A stretch of 64,000 nucleotides of DNA from Actinomycetota bacterium (GTDB lineage Bacteria; Actinomycetota; Actinomycetes; Propionibacteriales; Propionibacteriaceae), in NCBI GenBank assembly GCA_020161795.1, contig JAIUOR010000028.1:1-64000 (forward strand), in the 5' to 3' direction. Shown one piece after another: positions 7,697-16,751 of this stretch (positions within the stretch are counted from its first letter, which is position 1; every line of letters starts with the position of its first letter). The notes beneath the pieces were generated by a model. That model had not been told where the DNA came from and did not search any database. It saw only the letters and a program-made list of their open reading frames with translations. The translations under genes were made by a program, and so were the position numbers.

Positions 7697-8701
7697 CTAG
7701 GTGGTGGCACCCTCGATGAGGGTGACCGGGAACTCCACCGGGGCTACGGCGGGCCGTCCGTCATCGCCCGAGCCGGCCTCGATGCGCTCCAGCAGCACCT
7801 CGACCGCGGCCCGGCTGATCTGCCGGATCGGTTGCTGGACGGTGGTCAGCCAGGGTGCGGCGGCTCGCAGCGCGTTGGTGCCGTCGAAGCCCACCACCCG
7901 CAGGTCGTCCGGCACCTTCCGGCCGGTCCGCCGGGCCCAATCCACCACCGCGCAGGCGGTGAGGTCATCGGTGGCGAACACGCCGTCGATCTGGTCCCGG
8001 AGGCGATCCAGCGCGGCGTCGATCAACCGGGTGCGCTCCGGTTCGGGGGTGCCGAACGCCACCGTGACGATCGTCGGCTCGATGCCGGCCGCGGCGAGCA
8101 CCGCGCGATAGCCCGCCTCGCGGAGGTTCCGCGGGCCCGAGGTCGAGGTGAACAGCGCCGGACGGCGGCAGCCCCGCTGCACGAGCAACTCGGTGGCCAT
8201 CCGGCCCCCGGTGGTGTTGTCGGCCCGGACGTTGGGGATGTGGTCGGCGAGCTCGCGGTCGATGGTGACCACCGGCAGGCGGGTGGTGGCGTACTCGGGG
8301 ATGCTGTCGTTGTGCGCGCCGGAGATCAGGCCGTCGACCCGGTTGCTCTCCAGCTGCAGCAGGTAGTCGCGCTCGATCTCGCTGCGACCCAGGCTGTTGC
8401 ACAGCAGCGTCCGGTAGCCCCGCTCGGCCAGGGCGTGCTCGAGCGAGACCGCGACCTCGCCGAAGAAGGGCAGCGCGACAGTGGGCAGGATGACGCCCAC
8501 CGTCCGGGTGCGCTGGCCGAGCAGCGCGCGCGCCACCTCGTTGGGACGGTAGTGCAACTCGGCCATCGCCTGGGCGACGCCGTCCTTGGTGGACTGGCTG
8601 AGATAGCCGCGGTTGTTCAGCACCCGGGAGACGGTGGTGGGGGAGACCCCGGCCAATGCGGCGACATCGGCGATGGTGGGTTCGCGGCCCTGTCGTGCCA
8701 C
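7697..8701 (-). CDS. LacI-family repressor, probably of the sucrose cassette
   Basis: 334 residues. An N-terminal helix-turn-helix (TIADVAALAGVSPTTVSRVLN, residues about 9-29) includes the hinge-helix region that follows in LacI proteins, and a periplasmic-binding-protein-like effector domain makes up the rest. GTG at 8701 is preceded by AGGAGG. It is convergent with the PTS gene and the two stops are only 20 bases apart, with no obvious terminator. The two 18-bp palindromes at 4095 and 5633 are its likely operators; none is seen in front of the gene itself, where a -10-like TAGGAT lies at 8739-8744 (minus). Effector is inferred to be a sucrose or fructose phosphate. Confidence 0.9.
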   Translation of the reverse strand: MARQGREPTIADVAALAGVSPTTVSRVLNNRGYLSQSTKDGVAQAMAELHYRPNEVARALLGQRTRTVGVILPTVALPFFGEVAVSLEHALAERGYRTLLCNSLGRSEIERDYLLQLESNRVDGLISGAHNDSIPEYATTRLPVVTIDRELADHIPNVRADNTTGGRMATELLVQRGCRRPALFTSTSGPRNLREAGYRAVLAAAGIEPTIVTVAFGTPEPERTRLIDAALDRLRDQIDGVFATDDLTACAVVDWARRTGRKVPDDLRVVGFDGTNALRAAAPWLTTVQQPIRQISRAAVEVLLERIEAGSGDDGRPAVAPVEFPVTLIEGATT

Positions 8702-8919
8702 CGATGCCTCCTGACGCTGGACGGATGTCGTCCCCCGAATCCTAGTGTCAGCCGCTCCACAGCCGGTGTCGCGGGTCGTCGAGTCCTCAGGAGACGAGAC
8801 GGGCGGCCGGGCTCGCCCGTGATGTGGGTGGGGCCGACGGCACCGGAGCGGCCCGATCCACAGCCGGGCGGATCGCCCCGTACCCTGGTCGCTGGAAGAG
8901 GATCGGAAGGGGAACGCGC

Positions 8920-9954
8920 ATGGAACTGGGCCTGACCGGCATCTTCGCGGTGCTGTTCGCGGTCAGCTACGCGCGCGAACCGCGGCGCATGCGCTGTGCG
9001 ATCTTCCTGTTCGGTGCGGTCTCCAGCCTGACGCTGAGCGTGATCGGTGCGCTGGGCACCGCGGTAGCCCGGCGTTCGGACGTGGCGGGGGCCTGGGCCC
9101 TGCTCGCTGTGCTGATCCTGATCATCGCCATGGTGGTGCTGGTGGCGGTGATGCTGGTGCTGAACGGGCTCACCATGGTGCGCAAGGAGGGCCGGCGGCT
9201 GTCCAACCTGTTGTCCCTGCTGCTCGGCCTGGGGATTCTGGGGGCGGTCGCCGCCGCGGTCGGCGCGGTCTCCGCCTCGGTCGTCACCGACTCCGTCCCG
9301 CTCGTACTGGGGGTGATCCTGCTCAGCCTGCCGATCGGCTTCCTCTCCTACGGCTTCCTCGCCTACCTGCTGTACTCGGCTGTCTACCAGGCCATCACCC
9401 GCCGCCGGAGCCGTCAGGTGGCAGCCGTCGTCGCTCTCGGATCCGGCCTGATCGAGGGCGAGGTCCCGCCGCTGCTGGCCAGCCGGCTGGACGGAGCGCG
9501 CCAGGCCTACGATGCCGCGGTCGCCACCGGCGGGCACCCGGTCATCGTCACCTCCGGCGGGCAGGGCGAGGACGAGCCGCGCCCGGAGGCCGAGGCCATG
9601 GCGGAGTACCTGCGCGAACGCGGCGTTCCCGCAGCGGCGATTCTGGCGGAGGCCGAATCCCGCACCACGCAGGAGAATCTGGCGAACACCGCCGCCCTGC
9701 TCGCCGAACGCGGCGTGGTCGGTCCGGTCGCGGTGGTGACCAACAATTTCCACGCGTTCCGGGCGGCAATGATGATGCGCAAGGCCGGCGTGGCCGGGTA
9801 CGTCCTGGGGGCTCCCACCGCCGACTACTACTGGCCCAGCGCGACCATCCGGGAGTACCTGGCCATCCTGCGAGATCACCTCTGGTTCGTGGTGATCTCG
9901 GTGGGTCTGCTCTCGCTGCCGGCCGCCTGGTTCGCGTACAGCCTGCTGAGTTGA
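8920..9954 (+). CDS. YdcF/DUF218 family membrane protein
   Basis: 344 residues from ATG at 8920, chosen over a longer frame because GGAAGGGGAA precedes it and the first residues form a membrane segment. The N-terminal half has four or five hydrophobic helices. The C-terminal part is a DUF218 domain with VVALGSGLIEGE, SGGQGEDE and TTQENLANTA motifs, and one more membrane helix closes the protein. Members such as SanA and YdcF influence the cell envelope, but the biochemical role is unsettled. Upstream, an inverted repeat (ACGGGCG/CGCCCGT, 8799-8820) lies between lacI and this gene; its function is unknown. Confidence 0.85.
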   Translation: MELGLTGIFAVLFAVSYAREPRRMRCAIFLFGAVSSLTLSVIGALGTAVARRSDVAGAWALLAVLILIIAMVVLVAVMLVLNGLTMVRKEGRRLSNLLSLLLGLGILGAVAAAVGAVSASVVTDSVPLVLGVILLSLPIGFLSYGFLAYLLYSAVYQAITRRRSRQVAAVVALGSGLIEGEVPPLLASRLDGARQAYDAAVATGGHPVIVTSGGQGEDEPRPEAEAMAEYLRERGVPAAAILAEAESRTTQENLANTAALLAERGVVGPVAVVTNNFHAFRAAMMMRKAGVAGYVLGAPTADYYWPSATIREYLAILRDHLWFVVISVGLLSLPAAWFAYSLLS

Positions 9955-9979
9955 GCGGACGGATGTCGGCACCCGCTGG

Positions 9980-9992
9980 CATGCTGTAGCCC
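9980..9992 (+). promoter_or_regulatory. Leaderless promoter of holA
   Basis: CATGCT (9980-9985) followed by seven bases and GTG at 9993. There is no ribosome-binding site before the GTG, consistent with a leaderless message. No clear -35 element is seen. Confidence 0.5.
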
Positions 9993-10961
9993 GTGGAGTC
10001 ACCTTTCGGCAGCACCCTGCTGGTCATCGGCCCGGAGTCGCTGCTGGCCGGGCGCGCGGTCACCGAGCTGATCGCCGCCGGGCTCGCGCAGCGTCCGGAG
10101 GCTGCGGTCAATCGGATACCCGCCGGCGAGCTGACCGTCGGCGGCCTGACCGAGGCCACCGGGGGCTCCCTGTTCGCCGACGCCAGCGTGGTGGTGGTGG
10201 AGGAGTTGCCCGAGCTGCCTACCGACGTGGCCGATGCGCTGGTCCTGCTCGCGACGGATCCTGGGCCCGACCTGGCACTGGTTCTCGTCCACCCCGGGGG
10301 AGTGAAGGGCAAGGCCCTGCTCGACCGGCTGCGCAAGGCCGGCGTCCGCTCGGCGGACTTCCCTTCGCTGAAGGCATGGGAGTTGCCCCAGTTCGTGATC
10401 GCGGAGGCCCGCCGGGCCGGCGGCCGGATGGAGAAGCCGACCGCCGAAGTTCTGGTCAATGCCGTAGGCACCGACCTGAACGCCTTGGCGTCGGCGGTGC
10501 GGCAGTTGATCGATGACGGCGAGGACCAGTTGCTCACCGAGGCCGCCGTTCGCCGCTACTTCGGCGGCCGGGCCGAGGTGCGCAGCTACGAGATCGCCAC
10601 CGATGCGTTGGCCGGCCAGACCGGCTCGGCGCTGGAGAAGCTCCGGTGGGCGTTGGCGACCGGAGTCGGGCCGCCGCAGGTCACGGCGGCGCTGGCCGCG
10701 AACCTGCGCGAACTCGGGAAGTACCTGGATGCTCGTGACGACGGCCTGCGCGATGCCCAGATCGCCCAGCGGATCGGCGTCCCGCCCTGGAAGCTGAAGT
10801 CGCTGGGCCCACTGTCACGGCAGTGGCAGGCGGCGGGTGTGGCGCGGGCAATCGGGGCGGTGGCCCGGGCCGACGCCCAGGTGAAGGGGGCCAGCAGCGA
10901 TGCCGGTTTCGCGCTGGAGCAGATGGTGCTGACCATCATCGGCTGCCGCGGCCGGAACTGA
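9993..10961 (+). CDS. holA: DNA polymerase III subunit delta
   Basis: 322 residues. The delta subunit opens the sliding-clamp ring within the clamp loader. The sequence has the family layout: an N-terminal P-loop-like region without a true Walker A (LLVIGPESLLAGRAV), a middle domain with SLFADASVVVVEE and the KAWELPQFVIAEARRAG segment, and a helical C-terminal collar domain. Length and order fit actinobacterial HolA. It normally follows comEC and faces rpsT; here rpsT is in place but the sucrose cassette and ydcF separate it from comEC. Confidence 0.93.
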   Translation: MESPFGSTLLVIGPESLLAGRAVTELIAAGLAQRPEAAVNRIPAGELTVGGLTEATGGSLFADASVVVVEELPELPTDVADALVLLATDPGPDLALVLVHPGGVKGKALLDRLRKAGVRSADFPSLKAWELPQFVIAEARRAGGRMEKPTAEVLVNAVGTDLNALASAVRQLIDDGEDQLLTEAAVRRYFGGRAEVRSYEIATDALAGQTGSALEKLRWALATGVGPPQVTAALAANLRELGKYLDARDDGLRDAQIAQRIGVPPWKLKSLGPLSRQWQAAGVARAIGAVARADAQVKGASSDAGFALEQMVLTIIGCRGRN

Positions 10962-10984
10962 GCCGACGCCGCGGGCAAACAGAA

Positions 10985-11007
10985 ACGCCGCCCGGAGCGG
11001 GCGGCGT
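10985..11007. terminator. Bidirectional terminator between holA and rpsT
   Basis: ACGCCGCCCG and CGGGCGGCGT form a perfect ten-base stem around a GAG loop, between two convergent genes. Flanking A-rich (AAACAGAA) and T-containing sequence fits use from both sides. Confidence 0.85.
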
Positions 11008-11023
11008 CACGTTGTGGCTGGGC

Positions 11024-11284
11024 TCAGAGAGCGGCAGCCTTGGAGGCGATGGCCGACTTGCGGTTCGCCGCCTGGTTCTTGTGGATGACGCCCTTGGACG
11101 CGGCCTTGTCGAGCTGGCGGTTCGCGGCCTTCGCGTACTCCTGCGCCTTCTCGGTGTCACCTGCGGCGACGGCCTCGTTGAACCGGCGCACGTGAGTGCG
11201 CAGGGAGGACTTCACAGCCTTGTTGCGGAGACGAGACTTCTCGTTGGTCAGAATCCGCTTCTTCTGGGACTTGATGTTCGCCAC
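11024..11284 (-). CDS. rpsT: 30S ribosomal protein S20
   Basis: 86 residues starting at GTG 11284 ([18 protein letters not shown] after initiator), with AAGAAGG eight bases upstream. An upstream ATG at 11323 would add a non-conserved extension. S20 binds 16S rRNA early in assembly of the small subunit. The protein is lysine- and arginine-rich and helical, and the length is normal for the family (about 86-88). Confidence 0.95.
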   Translation of the reverse strand: MANIKSQKKRILTNEKSRLRNKAVKSSLRTHVRRFNEAVAAGDTEKAQEYAKAANRQLDKAASKGVIHKNQAANRKSAIASKAAAL

Positions 11285-11344
11285 AGGGCTTGCCTTCTTG
11301 GTCGGTGATCGTGCTGGTGGCATCCGGAACGGACGCGACCACCA

Positions 11345-11374
11345 ACCCTACCAAAGCCACCCGTTACCCACCAA
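11345..11374 (-). promoter_or_regulatory. rpsT promoter
   Basis: On the minus strand TTGGTG (11369-11374) and TAGGGT (11345-11350) are separated by 18 bases, giving a recognisable -35/-10 pair about 60 bases before the rpsT start. The 324-base gap 11285-11608 otherwise holds a G-rich tract and the lepA promoter area and no gene that I can support. Confidence 0.55.
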
Positions 11375-11517
11375 GTTGCGCCGTGACCCCGACGATCGGG
11401 TGCACTTTCTGCCAAATAGCGCACCTGCGGCGACAGATTCGTCGCGCGCAGCGATTATGTGGCAATTACTGCACCGGCGGGGTTGCGTGGGGCGGCCCGG
11501 GGAGCCGGGGGTGGAGT

Positions 11518-11534
11518 GGGAGGGGAGGGATGGG
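11518..11534 (+). other. Short-loop G-quadruplex motif before lepA
   Basis: GGGAGGGGAGGGATGGG consists of four G-runs joined by loops of one, one and two bases, inside a longer purine-rich tract (about 11491-11556). It lies 40 bases upstream of a -10-like TAAGGT (11573-11578) on the coding strand of lepA. Folding potential is inferred from the pattern. Confidence 0.6.
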
Positions 11535-11608
11535 AGGAGCGAGGCGGGGGCGGGCGACCGAGCGCGACACGGTAAGGTATGACGTCGGTCCCCAACCAGG
11601 AAAGCTGC

Positions 11609-13444
11609 ATGCCCGCACCACGCCCCGGCGCGACGCCGTCGGAGATCATTCGCAACTTCTGCATCATCGCCCACATCGACCACGGTAAGTCGACGCTGGC
11701 CGATCGGATGCTGCAGCTGACCGGCGTCGTGGACGAGCGCTCGATGCGCGCCCAGTACCTGGACCGGATGGACATCGAGCGCGAGCGCGGCATCACCATC
11801 AAGTCCCAGGCGGTCCGGATGCCGTGGACGAAGGACGACACCACCTACGTCCTCAACATGATCGACACCCCTGGCCACGTCGACTTCACCTACGAGGTCT
11901 CCCGCTCGCTGGCCGCCTGCGAGGGCGCCATCCTGCTGATCGACGCCGCGCAGGGCATCGAGGCCCAGACCCTGGCCAACCTGTATCTCGCCCTGGAAGC
12001 CGATCTGCACATCATCCCGGTGCTGAACAAGATCGACCTGCCCAGCGCCCAGCCCGAGAAGTACGCCGCCGAGATCGCGCACCTGGTGGGCTGCGAGCCG
12101 TCCGACGTCTTCCAGGTCTCGGCCAAGACCGGCGAGGGCGTCCGGGAACTCCTCGATCACATCGTGGCCGACATCCCGCACCCGGTCGGCGACCCCAAGG
12201 CCCCGGCGCGGGCGCTGATCTTCGACTCGGTCTACGACACCTACCGGGGCGTCGTCACCTACGTGCGGGTCGTCGACGGCGAGTTGAATCACCGCGAGCG
12301 CGTCCTCATGATGTCCACCAAGGCCACCCACGAGACCCTGGAGGTCGGGGTGATCTCGCCGGAACCGATCAAGGCGGCCGCCCTCGGCGTCGGCGAGGTG
12401 GGCTACCTGATCACCGGTGTGAAGGAGGTGCGCCAATCCCGGGTCGGCGACACGGTGACGGTCGCCTCGCGTCCGGCCGGTACCAGCCTGGGCGGCTACC
12501 GGCAGCCGCACCCGATGGTGTACGCCGGGCTCTACCCGATCGACGGCGCCGACTTCCCCGAACTCCGGGAGGCGCTCGACAAGCTGCAGCTCAACGACGC
12601 CGCCCTGGTCTACGAGCCGGAGACCTCCGGCGCCCTCGGCTTCGGCTTCCGGGTGGGCTTCCTGGGTCTGTTGCACATGGAGATCGTCCGGGAGCGGCTG
12701 GAGCGCGAGTTCAACCTCGATCTGATCTCCACCGCCCCCAACGTCGTCTACCGGGTGGTGATGGAGGATGGCACCGAGCACACCGTCACCAACCCGTCGG
12801 AGTACCCCGACGGCAAGATCGCCGAGGTGCACGAGCCGGTGGTGCGAGCGACGATCCTCACCCCGACCGAGTTCATCGGAACCGTGATGGAGCTGTGCCA
12901 GAATCGCCGCGGCGTTCAGACCGGCATGGACTACCTCAGCGAGGATCGGGTCGAGATCCGTTACCTACTGCCGCTGGCCGAGATCGTCTTCGACTTCTTC
13001 GATGCCCTGAAGAGCCGGACGAAGGGCTACGCCTCGCTCGACTACGACGAGGCCGGCGAGCAGGTCGCCAAGCTGGTCAAGGTGGACATCCTGCTGCACG
13101 GCGATCCGGTGGACGCCTTCAGCTCGATCGTCCACAACGACTCGGCGTACAGCTATGGCGTCGCGATGGCGAAGAAGCTGAAGGAACTGATCCCCCGGCA
13201 GCAGTTCGAGGTGCCGATCCAGGCGGCCATCGGGGCCCGGGTGATCGCCCGCGAAACCGTGCGTGCGATGCGCAAGGACGTGCTGGCCAAGTGCTACGGC
13301 GGCGACATCAGCCGTAAGCGCAAGCTGCTGGAGAAGCAGAAGGAAGGCAAGAAGCGGATGAAGATGGTCGGCCGGGTCGAGGTGCCGCAGGAGGCCTTCG
13401 TCGCCGCGCTGTCGACCGGCGAGACCAAGTCCGACAAGAAGTAG
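11609..13444 (+). CDS. lepA: Elongation factor 4 (LepA), ribosomal back-translocase GTPase
   Basis: 611 residues from ATG at 11609, which has AGGAAAG five bases upstream; an ATG at 11579 would overlap the -10-like element and is less likely. G motifs are clear: AHIDHGKST (P-loop), RGITIKSQ (switch I), DTPGH (switch II), NKIDLP. EF-G-like domains II, III and V follow, then the LepA-specific C-terminal domain ([12 protein letters not shown] ... [22 protein letters not shown]). LepA acts on stalled or mis-translocated ribosomes. It is followed after three bases by hemW, a conserved bacterial pairing. Confidence 0.95.
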   Translation: MPAPRPGATPSEIIRNFCIIAHIDHGKSTLADRMLQLTGVVDERSMRAQYLDRMDIERERGITIKSQAVRMPWTKDDTTYVLNMIDTPGHVDFTYEVSRSLAACEGAILLIDAAQGIEAQTLANLYLALEADLHIIPVLNKIDLPSAQPEKYAAEIAHLVGCEPSDVFQVSAKTGEGVRELLDHIVADIPHPVGDPKAPARALIFDSVYDTYRGVVTYVRVVDGELNHRERVLMMSTKATHETLEVGVISPEPIKAAALGVGEVGYLITGVKEVRQSRVGDTVTVASRPAGTSLGGYRQPHPMVYAGLYPIDGADFPELREALDKLQLNDAALVYEPETSGALGFGFRVGFLGLLHMEIVRERLEREFNLDLISTAPNVVYRVVMEDGTEHTVTNPSEYPDGKIAEVHEPVVRATILTPTEFIGTVMELCQNRRGVQTGMDYLSEDRVEIRYLLPLAEIVFDFFDALKSRTKGYASLDYDEAGEQVAKLVKVDILLHGDPVDAFSSIVHNDSAYSYGVAMAKKLKELIPRQQFEVPIQAAIGARVIARETVRAMRKDVLAKCYGGDISRKRKLLEKQKEGKKRMKMVGRVEVPQEAFVAALSTGETKSDKK

Positions 13445-13447
13445 GTC

Positions 13448-14653
13448 ATGGCGCCGTCGGCACCGCCGCCGGGCGATCCGGCACCCTCGGACGGATCCCT
13501 GCCCGCCAGTGCCCTAGCCGCCCGAGCGCCGCTCAGCCTCTACCTGCACGTCCCGTTCTGCGCGACCCGCTGCGGGTACTGCGACTTCAACACCTACACC
13601 GCCGCCGAACTCGGATCGGCTCCCGGCGCCAGCCAGCGGGCCTACCTGGACGCGGTGCGCTCCGAGCTCGACCTCGCCGCGCGCGTTCTCGGCCCGCGGC
13701 CGGTTCAGACGGTCTTCTTCGGAGGAGGCACGCCCACCCTGCTGCCGCAGGCCGAACTGGCCGGTCTGCTGGCCGCCGTGCGAGCCGCGTTCCCGCTGGC
13801 CGCCGACGCCGAGATCACCACGGAGGCCAACCCGGAGTCGGTCGACCCCGGCTATCTCGCGGCGCTCACCGAGGCAGGCTTCAACCGGCTCTCGCTGGGG
13901 ATGCAATCCAGCGTGGGGCACGTCCTGTCCGTGCTCGACCGGCGTCACACGCCGGGCCGGGTCGGTCAGGTGGTCGGCTGGGCGCGGGCGGCCGGATTCG
14001 GATCGATCAGCCTCGACCTGATCTACGGCAGCCCCGGTGAGACCGCCGACGACTGGCGGACGAGCCTGCGAGCCGCCCTCGGGCTGGAGCCCGACCATCT
14101 CTCGGCTTATTCGCTGATCGTCGAGCCCGGCACCCGCCTGGCCGCGCGGATCAAGCGCGGTGAGTTGCCGGGTGTCGACGACGACGTGCACGCCGACTAC
14201 TACCTGATCGCCGAGCAGGAAATCGCGGCCGCCGGCCTGGAGTGGTACGAGGTGAGCAACTGGGCGCATCCCGGACACGCCTGCCGCCACAACCTGGCCT
14301 ACTGGCGCAGCCGCGACTGGTGGGGGATCGGGCCGGGGGCCCACTCCCACGTCGGCGGGGTGCGCTGGTGGAACCTGCGCCACCCGGCCCGCTACAGCGC
14401 CCGGTTGGCGGCCGGGGAGAGCCCGGCCGAGGCCCGGGAGATCCTCGACGCCGGTGACCGCCGGGTCGAGCGCGTGCTGCTGGAGCTCCGGCTGGCGGAG
14501 GGTCTCGACCTGGCCGTGCTCACCCCCTCCGAGCGGGCCAGGGTGCCGGCGATCCTGGCCTCAGGCTGGGGCAACGTCGCCGACAACCGGCTGCGACTGA
14601 CCCTGGAGGGCCGCCTGCTGGCCGACGGGATCGTGCGCGACCTGCTCGACTGA
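13448..14653 (+). CDS. hemW: HemW, radical SAM heme chaperone
   Basis: 401 residues. The radical-SAM cluster motif CX3CX2C is at Cys38, Cys42 and Cys45 (FCATRCGYCDF), followed by the FFGGGTPTLL and TTEANPESV signatures of the HemN/HemW group and the HemW C-terminal domain. The fourth cysteine present in true coproporphyrinogen dehydrogenase HemN is absent (FNTY follows), so the heme-trafficking role of HemW is the better call. Probably co-transcribed with lepA. Confidence 0.92.
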   Translation: MAPSAPPPGDPAPSDGSLPASALAARAPLSLYLHVPFCATRCGYCDFNTYTAAELGSAPGASQRAYLDAVRSELDLAARVLGPRPVQTVFFGGGTPTLLPQAELAGLLAAVRAAFPLAADAEITTEANPESVDPGYLAALTEAGFNRLSLGMQSSVGHVLSVLDRRHTPGRVGQVVGWARAAGFGSISLDLIYGSPGETADDWRTSLRAALGLEPDHLSAYSLIVEPGTRLAARIKRGELPGVDDDVHADYYLIAEQEIAAAGLEWYEVSNWAHPGHACRHNLAYWRSRDWWGIGPGAHSHVGGVRWWNLRHPARYSARLAAGESPAEAREILDAGDRRVERVLLELRLAEGLDLAVLTPSERARVPAILASGWGNVADNRLRLTLEGRLLADGIVRDLLD

Positions 14654-14684
14654 GCGCGCTCCGAACCCCGACCTGGGCAGTTGT

Positions 14685-14760
14685 GGGAGCATTTGCACCC
14701 GGTATGCCTGGAATCCAGGCGATCGGTGCCGTTTCGGGCGAGTTCGGTGCGAATCCCCCC
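14685..14760. repeat. Long-hairpin repeat, copy 1 (after hemW)
   Basis: Imperfect 15-base arms (GGGAGCATTTGCACC and GGTGCGAATCCCCCC, 12 of 15 pairing) enclose about 46 bases. The right end GCGAGTTCGGTGCGAATCC closely matches the right end of the copy at 47771-47841. It lies between convergent hemW and the quinone reductase gene and may end transcription. Confidence 0.6.
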
Positions 14761-14772
14761 GGGCTGCCGTGG

Positions 14773-15756
14773 CTAGGGAACCAGGAGCACCTTGCCCGTG
14801 GTGTGGCGCCCCTCCAGTGCGCGATGCGCCTCGGCTGCCTCGGCCAGCGGATAGCGGGCGCCGATCCGCACCTGCAACGTGCCGGCCAGTACGGCATCGA
14901 ACAGGTCGCCCATCCGCCATTCGATCTCGGTGCGGGTGGCGGTGTAGTGCGCCAGGGTTGGGCGGGTCACGTACAGCGACCCGCCGGAGTTGAGCCGCTG
15001 CAGGTCGAACGGGGGCACCTGGCCGGAGGCGCCACCGAAGAGCACCAGCAAGCCGCGGCGGTGCAGCGAGGCCAGCGAGGCGTCGAAGGTGGCCCGCCCC
15101 ACGCCGTCGTAGACCACGTGGACGCCTGCGCCCGCGGTGAGTTCCCGAACCAGTGGCGGCAGCTCGGCGGTCAGGTCGGCCAGGGCCGAGTAGTCGATCA
15201 CCTCCGCCGCGCCGGCGGCCCGGGAGAGCTCGGCCTTCTCGGCCGAGCCGACGGTGGTGATCACGCTTCCGCCCCGCGCCGTCGCCAGCTGGGTGGCCAG
15301 CAACCCGACGCCGCCCGCACCGGCATGCAGCAGCACGTCGTGCCCTGGACGAACCTCGAAGGTGGAGTTCACCAGGTAGTGGGCGGTCATTCCCTGCAGG
15401 GGCAGCGCCGCTGCCTGAACCACGTCGATCCCATCCGGCAGCCGCACCGCGTCGGAGGCGTCGACCGACACGAACTCGGCGTAGGAGCCGGGAGCGTTGT
15501 CCCAGGAGACCCGGTCACCGACTGAGAAGCCGTCGACGTCCTCGCCCAGGGCCACGACCTCGCCCGCCCCCTCGGAGCCCACTACGTGCGGGAAGGCCAT
15601 GGGGTAGACACCGGAGCGTCGATAGGTGTCGATGAAGTTGACCCCTGCCGCCGCCACCTTGACCAGCACCTGACCCGACCCCGGTTGGGGTTCGGGCAGC
15701 TCGACGTAGTCCAGTACTTCCGCTCCGCCCGGCTCCCGGGCCACCACCGCACGCAT
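14773..15756 (-). CDS. Quinone oxidoreductase, zinc-independent MDR family
   Basis: 327 residues. The medium-chain dehydrogenase/reductase fold shows the GroES-like N-terminal part (VAAAGVNFIDTYRRSG), then the NADPH-binding Rossmann motif AGAGGVGLLATQLA. Zinc ligands of alcohol dehydrogenases are missing and the VNFIDTYxRxGxY signature is that of quinone reductase (QOR/Qor1), which reduces quinones with NADPH. Alone in its transcription unit, convergent with hemW. Confidence 0.9.
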   Translation of the reverse strand: MRAVVAREPGGAEVLDYVELPEPQPGSGQVLVKVAAAGVNFIDTYRRSGVYPMAFPHVVGSEGAGEVVALGEDVDGFSVGDRVSWDNAPGSYAEFVSVDASDAVRLPDGIDVVQAAALPLQGMTAHYLVNSTFEVRPGHDVLLHAGAGGVGLLATQLATARGGSVITTVGSAEKAELSRAAGAAEVIDYSALADLTAELPPLVRELTAGAGVHVVYDGVGRATFDASLASLHRRGLLVLFGGASGQVPPFDLQRLNSGGSLYVTRPTLAHYTATRTEIEWRMGDLFDAVLAGTLQVRIGARYPLAEAAEAHRALEGRHTTGKVLLVP

Positions 15757-15904
15757 GAAACGAGCCTACGCCTCCCGGACTGTCACCGGTCATCGGCGCA
15801 AACCCGGAAGCCGGCGCCAGGCACGACCGCGCCGGCATGCCCCGCGCGGATCACCCGGCGGTCTCACCCTTCACTACGGTCCGGGGGCCGGTCCGCGGCG
15901 GACT

Positions 15905-15916
15905 TAGGGTGCTGCC
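15905..15916 (+). promoter_or_regulatory. Leaderless promoter of the DUF3097 gene
   Basis: TAGGGT (15905-15910) with six bases to GTG at 15917 and no ribosome site. A -35 element is not apparent. Confidence 0.55.
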
Positions 15917-16750
15917 GTGACCCGCTACTCCCGTGATGTGCTGGCGCCTGGCTGGCAGCAGGCGAACCGGAAGGTGTCGGTGGAGAAGCCGGTCGAGCTG
16001 GGCCTGGTGGTCGAGGATCCCACCTCGGGGTTCGTGGGCGCGGTGGTGCGCTGGGAGAACGGCCTGGTGGTGCTGGAGGACCGTAAGGGAGCTCGTCGCA
16101 GCTTCCCCTTCGGCCCCGGTTTCTGGGTGGACGGCGAACCGGTCGCGTTAACGCCGCCGCGGCGCTCTCGTCCGGCCGCGCCGACGCACAATGCCTCCGG
16201 ATCCCGGGTTGCCGCCGCGGCGCCGGCCAAGGTCGCCCGCGCGTCCCGGATCTACGTCGAGGGACGACACGACGCCGAACTGGTAGAGCGAATCTGGGGC
16301 GACGATCTGCGAGTCGAAGGAGTCGTGGTCGAGTACCTCGGCGGGATCGACGACCTGCCGGCGATCGTCGCCGAGTTCCGGCCCGCGCCGGGCCGGAGGC
16401 TGGGCGTGCTGGTGGATCACCTGGTGGCCGGCACCAAGGAGACCCGGATCGTCCAGCAGGTGCAGGGCGAGCATGTGCTGGTGACCGGCCACCCGTTCAT
16501 CGACATCTGGGCGGCGATCCGGCCGCAGCAGGCAGGGCTGGAATCCTGGCCTGAGGTGCCGCGCGGGCAGGACTACAAGGCCGGCCTCAGCCGCGCGTTG
16601 GGCCGCCCGGCCCGCAGCCAGGCCGACATCGCCGCCACATGGCAGTGGCTGCTGGGACGGGTGCGCAGTTGGCGTGACCTCGACCCGGCGCTGCCGCGCG
16701 AGGTGGAACGGCTGATCGACTTCGTGACCACAGACGAGCTGGAGCAGTGA
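15917..16750 (+). CDS. DUF3097 family protein
   Basis: 277 residues, recognised as the actinobacterial DUF3097 family from YSRDVLAPGW near the start and the segments RASRIYVEGRHDAELVERIW, GVLVDHLVAGTKE and RGQDYKAGLSRALGR. The YVEGRHDAELVE and VDHL segments resemble a Toprim-like core, suggesting a nucleic-acid-related function; this is inference and no role is established that I know of. The next gene starts two bases after the stop, so they form an operon. Confidence 0.85.
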   Translation: MTRYSRDVLAPGWQQANRKVSVEKPVELGLVVEDPTSGFVGAVVRWENGLVVLEDRKGARRSFPFGPGFWVDGEPVALTPPRRSRPAAPTHNASGSRVAAAAPAKVARASRIYVEGRHDAELVERIWGDDLRVEGVVVEYLGGIDDLPAIVAEFRPAPGRRLGVLVDHLVAGTKETRIVQQVQGEHVLVTGHPFIDIWAAIRPQQAGLESWPEVPRGQDYKAGLSRALGRPARSQADIAATWQWLLGRVRSWRDLDPALPREVERLIDFVTTDELEQ

Positions 16751-16751
16751 C

